From an uncultured Eubacterium sp. (GTDB taxonomy: Bacteria > Bacillota > Clostridia > Oscillospirales > Acutalibacteraceae): DNA of 64,000 nt. The notes under the pieces are model-generated. The model was not told the origin of the DNA, ran no database searches, and saw only the letters and a program-made list of their open reading frames with translations. The stretch's first letter is position 1; every line of letters begins with the position of its first letter. Shown here in pieces: positions 59,862-64,000 of the stretch. The position numbers were made by a program, and so were the translations under genes. The stretch covers positions 1 through 64,000 of the forward strand of contig NZ_CAKTGT010000008.1 in the NCBI RefSeq assembly GCF_934561735.1, in the 5' to 3' direction.

Positions 59862-60713
59862 ATGGACATCAGAGAAACAGGGCAAAAGATTGTAAAACTA
59901 AGGCACAATAACAAAATAACTCAGGAAGAACTTGCCGAAAAAATCGGTGTTTCTTCGCAAGCCGTCAGCAAATGGGAAAACGGCAAAAATATGCCGGATA
60001 TTGAACATCTTATGGATATTGCCAAGCTATTTAATGTTCCGTATTCGTTTTTTATTGAGGATGAAAACGACGAGCATTTGGAATACCGTTCAAGACTTTT
60101 CAACGAGGACAATATGTACACAAAGGTCAAAACCTTTGCACAGTTTGAAGGATTGGAACAAACATTAAAATCCCTTGAATTTATGAGAGCAAAACACAGC
60201 GGTCAGTACCGAAGGCAGTCAAAATATTCCGGCGACAACGAAAAAGTCAAGTACATAAATCATCCGCTGATGATGGCTTGCCACGCACACGCAATTGGTA
60301 TTAAGGATGACGACATACTCTCGGCGATTCTGTTGCACGATGTTGTTGAGGAAACCGACACGGCAATTAACGAACTTCCCGTTAATAAAGAAACAAAAGA
60401 AATTGTAAATCTTTTAACATTTAAAATTCTGCCGAATATGTCAAAGGAAGAGTCCAAAAAAATTTACTACCAAAACATTGCAAAAAACAAAAAAGCCGTT
60501 ACGGTTAAGATTTTAGACAGATGCAACAACATTTCCACAATGGCGTATGTTTTTTCAAAAGAAAAGATAATTGAATACATAAACGAAACAGAAGAATATA
60601 TCATTCCGCTTATATCGGTTTTAAAAAGCGAGCCTGCACCGTACTGCAACATTGCATTCGTTGTAAAATATCACATAATCAGCGTACTTGAAGCCATAAA
60701 GCCATTACTGTAA
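59862..60713 (+). CDS. XRE regulator fused to a MESH1/SpoT-like HD domain
   Basis: A 283-residue, two-domain protein. Residues 1-65 are a Cro/CI HTH (KITQEELAEKIGVSSQAVSKWENG). From about residue 125 there is an HD hydrolase domain close to MESH1 and the SpoT hydrolase: YINHP with His134, ILLHDVVEET with His159-Asp160, and KILDRCNNIS with Asp219. In that family these ligate Mn2+ and hydrolyse the 3'-diphosphate of (p)ppGpp. Predicted as an alarmone hydrolase with a DNA-binding sensor domain (inference); hydrolysis of another nucleotide is possible. Terminator at 60720-60753. Confidence 0.8.
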   Translation: MDIRETGQKIVKLRHNNKITQEELAEKIGVSSQAVSKWENGKNMPDIEHLMDIAKLFNVPYSFFIEDENDEHLEYRSRLFNEDNMYTKVKTFAQFEGLEQTLKSLEFMRAKHSGQYRRQSKYSGDNEKVKYINHPLMMACHAHAIGIKDDDILSAILLHDVVEETDTAINELPVNKETKEIVNLLTFKILPNMSKEESKKIYYQNIAKNKKAVTVKILDRCNNISTMAYVFSKEKIIEYINETEEYIIPLISVLKSEPAPYCNIAFVVKYHIISVLEAIKPLL

Positions 60714-60719
60714 ATATCA

Positions 60720-60753
60720 AAATCACGATGCCGAAAAGACACCGTGATTTTTA
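60720..60753 (+). terminator. Terminator of the XRE-HD gene
   Basis: Stem AAATCACG / CGTGATTT with an interior bulge, then a T-run. Confidence 0.75.
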
Positions 60754-60853
60754 TTTTACTTATTTCTAATTTCCAATACAAAAGCATCAATAAACGCTGA
60801 AAAGCCTTTGTTTAAAAGGTTTTAGGCAAAAAACTTTTATAATGTCGCGAATG

Positions 60854-60905
60854 TCGCGCAGAGGCTACACCTCTGCTTGCACTCTTGGGTGGTTTCGTTT
60901 TGTGT
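60854..60905. repeat. Deleted copy of the 61965-62180 element
   Basis: A 34-nt segment (60854-60887) starting TCGCGCAGAGGCTACACC is identical to 61965-61998. It is followed immediately by GGTGGTTTCGTTTTGTG, which matches 62168-62184 (one mismatch). The middle about 170 nt are missing. Confidence 0.75.
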
Positions 60906-60974
60906 CTTTGTACAACATATTTGATACAATGTGACCGAATATAAATTTTTGTTATTGTTGTTTATGGAAAGTAT

Positions 60975-61229
60975 TTATTTTTTATATTTATGATAATCCA
61001 TTTTGAAGAAATTCACATATTCAAACAAAAATATACCTAATAAAACGGCTTCAATTAAATTAAACGAAACCGGAAGTTTGGTGTCATTTATTACGGTATA
61101 ATTATGATAAAAAACAAAATAGAATGTAGCTGTAATTAAAATTGACAGTATAAAAGAGGTTAAGAAAAATATCAAATTTGCTCGTCTTTTATATGCTTTT
61201 AGTTGCACATTCAACTCATTGTTGTCCAT
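60975..61229 (-). CDS. Small two-helix membrane protein
   Basis: An 84-residue protein (ATG at 61229; a TTG three codons earlier is less likely). A charged N-terminus (MDNNELNVQLKAYKRRAN) is followed by helix 1 (LIFFLTSFILSILITATFYFV), a short outside loop (HNYTVINDTKLP) and helix 2 (LIEAVLLGIFLFEYVNFF). No good ribosome site is visible. Family not recognised. It follows the 61270-61740 membrane protein by 41 bases in the same direction; AT-rich like its neighbour. Confidence 0.55.
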   Translation of the reverse strand: MDNNELNVQLKAYKRRANLIFFLTSFILSILITATFYFVFYHNYTVINDTKLPVSFNLIEAVLLGIFLFEYVNFFKMDYHKYKK

Positions 61230-61269
61230 ACCATACAACTTTTTTAACTATATCGTTTAATAAAATTTT

Positions 61270-61740
61270 TTACATTACTATGAAATATGCAATTATGATT
61301 ATAATATCAATAATGCTCAAAATAATGAGTGATACTTTTTGCCATTTAAGAAAATAGCCTTTATTGTCCATATGTATTCTGTCTATCTTTTTTGAACAAC
61401 TTATGCAATAAGGAATTGTCATAATTGCTGCAAAAACAATTCCGGCAAATATTGCAGGTATAAACAGAAGAATAAATACAGCCTTAACTACACCTTTGTT
61501 AGCTCTTATTTGATTGAGCATAAAATGTATGGTGGTACATTCCGATGCAAGCCCATAGCCCGTAATCAATGCACCCAATATGTTATAAAGCACACCTGCC
61601 TTCCCATTAAAATCAAATTGAACATCCGTTGTGATAACAAATCTAATAAGAAACACACCGAAACCAAGCAAAAACAATAGTGGAACGGAATATAAATATC
61701 TTCTTTCGTTATTTGTCAATTTGTCTTTATAACCGTTCAT
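61270..61740 (-). CDS. Four-helix membrane protein, unknown
   Basis: A 156-residue protein with AGGAG seven bases before the ATG. Four hydrophobic stretches: SVPLLFLLGFGVFLIRFVI, NILGALITGYGLASECTTI, AVFILLFIPAIFAGIVFAA and VSLIILSIIDIIIIIAYFIV. A CISCSKK pair of cysteines sits in the loop before the last helix. Possibly a transporter-related or stress membrane protein; no family recognised. Confidence 0.65.
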   Translation of the reverse strand: MNGYKDKLTNNERRYLYSVPLLFLLGFGVFLIRFVITTDVQFDFNGKAGVLYNILGALITGYGLASECTTIHFMLNQIRANKGVVKAVFILLFIPAIFAGIVFAAIMTIPYCISCSKKIDRIHMDNKGYFLKWQKVSLIILSIIDIIIIIAYFIVM

Positions 61741-61964
61741 ATGCTTCTCCTAAATTAAAAATAAAAATTTATTGTATTATACTATACGAAGGAAGATAAT
61801 TCAATTGTTATTTACTCTTGAGTAAATAACAAATAAACGGATTTTAGACACCCTTGAAAAATAAAAGTTTGAAAAGCGTTAGACAATCTGTTAGACAATG
61901 GTAAAAAAATAAGCCACTCTTTTTGCAAGAATGGCTTAAATAAATGGTTGGAAAAATTATTTTT

Positions 61965-62145
61965 TCGCGCAGAGGCTACACCTCTGCTTGCACTCTTGCG
62001 GTGCCCAAAATTTATTACGACTTGGAGCGTCGATAAATTTTGACCGCTGCGCCACAACAGCCTGCACTGTATCTCCCACCGGGAGCGCTTGGCAGTTGTG
62101 CCCCGGGAACCCGTCGGTTGCAACCGTGAGCATAGCTCACAGCAC
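61965..62145. other. GC-rich structured element with four stem-loops
   Basis: A compact GC-rich block in AT-rich surroundings. Stem-loops: GCAGAGG / CCTCTGC (61969-61987); GCGGT...CAAAATTTAT / ATAAATTTTG...ACCGC with inner CGAC / GTCG (61998-62047); CACAAC-GCC / GGC-GTTGTG with inner CTCCC / GGGAG (62053-62100); and CGGTTGCAACCG plus GTGAGC / GCTCAC (62115-62140). No plausible protein. Strand of transcription unknown; a terminator follows on either side. A truncated copy is at 60854-60905. Candidate structured RNA or mobile repeat. Confidence 0.5.
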
Positions 62146-62175
62146 AAAAAGAAAGCCACCCAAATTGGGTGGTTT
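62146..62175 (-). terminator. Terminator of tRNA-fMet
   Basis: Stem AAACCACCC / GGGTGGCTTT on the minus strand, loop AATTT, followed by a U-run (62146-62150). Confidence 0.8.
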
Positions 62176-62182
62176 CATTTTG

Positions 62183-62258
<76 letters not shown>

Positions 62259-62298
62259 ATATTCAGTTGTGCACTGCATTGCCTCAATGCGTATTAAT

Positions 62299-62326
62299 AT
62301 TATAGCAGATAAATCCAAAATGTCAA
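62299..62326 (-). promoter_or_regulatory. Promoter of tRNA-fMet
   Basis: -35 TTGACA (62321-62326), 16-bp spacer, extended -10 TGCTATAAT (TATAAT 62299-62304). Confidence 0.85.
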
Positions 62327-62349
62327 GAGGTTTTTTATACTTTTTTAAA

Positions 62350-62493
62350 ACAAAGAACGGGTAGTCCAAGTGTCCGCTTAAACTACCCATCTTCGTTGTT
62401 TAATAAAACAATTTCTATCGTTGTGTGTTGTGAAGTTGCTGAAAGACACAACACAGGGCGCTATTACCATCACGCCGACCACTAAAGTGGTTA
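62350..62493 (-). ncRNA. Candidate small RNA with own promoter and terminal hairpin
   Basis: Minus strand: -35 TTGACA (62522-62527), 17-bp spacer, -10 TAGTAT (62499-62504). Downstream come ACCACT-TT-AGTGGT, GGCG / CGCC, a long GTGTTGTGT / ACAACACAC hairpin and a final stem GGGTAGT / ACTACCC (62359-62388) whose base extends through GAAGA/TCTT and CAA/TTG pairs into a U-rich tail. No ORF of note. Length about 145 nt. I do not recognise an RNA family; 6S, SRP and tmRNA were considered and did not fit. Confidence 0.55.
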
Positions 62494-62498
62494 TATAT

Positions 62499-62527
62499 AT
62501 ACTACAACATAAAAAAAATAATGTCAA
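62499..62527 (-). promoter_or_regulatory. Promoter of the candidate small RNA
   Basis: TTGACA (62522-62527), 17 bp, TAGTAT (62499-62504). Confidence 0.65.
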
Positions 62528-62677
62528 GATTTTTCAAAAAATTTTCCGATTTCGGTAAATATGCCGAAAAGCGTATAAAAAATCTGTAATTTTGCACAAA
62601 AGGCAGTTCAGAGCATTATTTTACAAATAAAAGAATATATGCTAAAATAAAATCACTAAAATTTATGAGGTACAAAT

Positions 62678-63748
62678 ATGAAAATACTTATTGTTCCCGA
62701 CTCATACAAAGGCACATTATCATCAAATGAAGTTGCCGACACCATAAAATCCGTGCTTGAAAAATCATCTGATTGTGATGCAAAAGCTATTCCATTTGCC
62801 GACGGCGGTGAAGGATTTTGCAATGCGGCAAAATTAATTTGTAAAGGCGATGTTCTTTACACAAAATGTCACGATATTTACGGCAAGGAGATTGACGGAT
62901 ATATTGTAACTTTCGGCAACACGGCAACGATTGAATGTGCTGTTGCAAGCGGATTGCAGAAACGGAAAAATGTTATGCAAAGCAGCAGCTACGGCACGGG
63001 CGAATTAATACGATTTGCCGCAGAAAACGGCTATAAAAGCATCATTCTCGGTCTTGGCGGAACGGGTTGCTGTGACGGCGGTATCGGTGCACTGTCGGCA
63101 CTCGGAGTTAGGTTTTATGACGAAAATCAAAACATTATGAAAATGCCGAAAAGCAATGATATGAACTTTGTTTTCGGAATAAGCACGAAAGACAAAGTAA
63201 AGGATATAAGCTTTACATTTGCGAGCGATGTTGAAAACGAATTTTTCGGCAAAAACGGTGCGGCATATGTATTTGCTCCGCAAAAAGGAGCACGCAAAAC
63301 CGATGTTGAGGAACTCGACCAAGGTTTACAAAGGCTCAACGCATTTTTCAAAACCGATGTAAGCAAGCTTAAAGGTGCCGGAGCGGCAGGCGGAATATGC
63401 GGCGGACTGTATTCTGTTTACGGCGGAGAAATAAAATCGGGTTTTGACATTTTAAGTGAACTTTGCGACCTTGAAAGCGAAATCAAAGATGCCGACATTG
63501 TAATAACCGGTGAGGGCAAAACCGACGAGCAAACTATGATGGGCAAATTGCCGTACAAAATAAGTGAGCTTTGCAAAAAGCACGGTAAAAAATGCGTGGT
63601 TATAAGCGGCAGTGCGGACAATATTAAAATCGGTGACGAGATGATTACACTTGTTGACGATAAAACCACACTTGAAGAGGCACTTGAACATCCGATTGAA
63701 GTTTTGAGCGAAAAAGTACAAAACAACCTTGAAATCATACTCAAATAA
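62678..63748 (+). CDS. Glycerate kinase (GckA/GlxK family)
   Basis: A 356-residue glycerate kinase of the bacterial GlxK/GarK type, phosphorylating glycerate to 2-phosphoglycerate (the usual product of this family). Signatures: VPDSYKGTLSSNEVADTI at the start, PFADGGEGF, and GLGGTGCCDGGIGALSALGV. C-terminal GAGAAGGICGGLYSVYGGEIKSGFDIL and DIVITGEGKTDEQT are also typical. It is monocistronic at its 5' end; the cut-off gene after it begins 40 bases later. Confidence 0.93.
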   Translation: MKILIVPDSYKGTLSSNEVADTIKSVLEKSSDCDAKAIPFADGGEGFCNAAKLICKGDVLYTKCHDIYGKEIDGYIVTFGNTATIECAVASGLQKRKNVMQSSSYGTGELIRFAAENGYKSIILGLGGTGCCDGGIGALSALGVRFYDENQNIMKMPKSNDMNFVFGISTKDKVKDISFTFASDVENEFFGKNGAAYVFAPQKGARKTDVEELDQGLQRLNAFFKTDVSKLKGAGAAGGICGGLYSVYGGEIKSGFDILSELCDLESEIKDADIVITGEGKTDEQTMMGKLPYKISELCKKHGKKCVVISGSADNIKIGDEMITLVDDKTTLEEALEHPIEVLSEKVQNNLEIILK

Positions 63749-63788
63749 TTATATAATATTATAACTAAAAATATTAAGGAGAATATCC

Positions 63789-64000
63789 ATGAAAGTAAGA
63801 ATACCAAAACACAGAGAATTTCAAATTAAATTTGCGGACAACTATCCGCTTGAAGCAGAAGCTTGGGAAAAGCTTAATCAAATTGTAAAGGACTACTCGG
63901 TAGACGGCAAGAGTGTACGCACTCCTACATTTATCGAAGATAACGAAGCAAAGGTAAAGGCTTTGCAGGAAGAATACGAGTTTGAATACGAAATTATTGA
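63789..64000 (+). CDS. Unrecognised protein, cut by window end
   Basis: ATG at 63789 with AAGGAGAATATCC upstream; 70 codons are in the window. The sequence is polar and helical (MKVRIPKHREFQIKFADNYP, then EAEAWEKLNQIVKDYSVDGK and FIEDNEAKVKALQEEYEFE). No signal peptide and no known motif. It may be co-transcribed with glycerate kinase. Confidence 0.65.
   Translation, partial: MKVRIPKHREFQIKFADNYPLEAEAWEKLNQIVKDYSVDGKSVRTPTFIEDNEAKVKALQEEYEFEYEII

Noticed and set aside
61812..62159. 115-codon minus-strand ORF over the GC-rich element
   Set aside because: Composition is arginine/serine/leucine-rich without domain pattern, and it crosses several strong hairpins; probably an artefact of the GC-rich block.
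62350..62527. 6S, SRP or tmRNA gene
   Set aside because: Length and hairpin order do not fit: no long stem with central bubble, no SRP GGAA tetraloop domain, no tRNA-like ends.

Overview
This is a low-GC chromosomal segment from a Gram-positive, spore-forming-lineage bacterium, most likely a gut Clostridia member of the Ruminococcaceae/Oscillospiraceae type (inference). The evidence is the gene content: a Firmicute-style division and cell-wall cluster, a PASTA-domain class B PBP, YpeB, IreB, a T-box in front of pheST, GatCAB next to aspS, a BioY energy-coupling substrate protein and many glycan enzymes. MurE carries the DNPR signature of meso-diaminopimelate-adding enzymes. No phage, plasmid or CRISPR module is visible.

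Layout. 1-4160: an unrecognised secreted protein (cut by the edge), a Nudix hydrolase, a GH20 hexosaminidase and an AT-rich S51 peptidase island bounded by imperfect direct repeats beside tRNA-Thr(CGU). 4191-7649: tRNA-Thr, then pncC, folD and lgt, and three small unrecognised genes, all on the minus strand. 7702-8824: a phosphoesterase and a TetR-type regulator. 9171-23347: ftsZ, then an eleven-gene minus-strand operon transcribed mraZ-rsmH-ftsL-PBP-murE-murF-mraY-ftsW-murG-murA-ftsQ from one strong promoter; murD, murC and ftsA are not in it. 23639-30363: a sugar symporter, a MITE-like element, and the aspS-gatC-gatA-gatB operon. 30547-33654: a membrane/regulatory group including a gene broken by an in-frame TAA. 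33817-38562: a GH13 amylase-family enzyme, a second MITE copy and glycogen phosphorylase with an unusual Lys/Ala tail. 38725-43487: the proB-proA-DUF5050-flippase operon. 43620-45298: ypeB and a small lipoprotein. 45357-49060: pheST with its T-box. 49218-58520: ireB, esterases, a GH31 enzyme, a PurF paralogue without its catalytic cysteine, and bioY. 58648-62500: a region rich in apparent RNA genes. 62678-64000: glycerate kinase and a cut-off gene.

The most interesting part is 58950-59436. Two tandem units on the minus strand each have a near-consensus promoter, a 120-129 bp imperfect palindrome beginning at the expected transcription start, an identical 26-nt linker and a UUCG-capped terminator. 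The stems differ in sequence but keep their pairing, which points to selected RNA structure. Just downstream is a small helical protein gene, so the arrangement resembles an RNA-protein system. Two further RNA-like loci lie within 3.5 kb: 61965-62145 (GC-rich, four stem-loops) and 62350-62493 (own promoter and terminal hairpin). An XRE-HD protein resembling MESH1-type alarmone hydrolases is divergent from the RNA pair. All function assignments here come from reading the sequence; none has been checked against a database.
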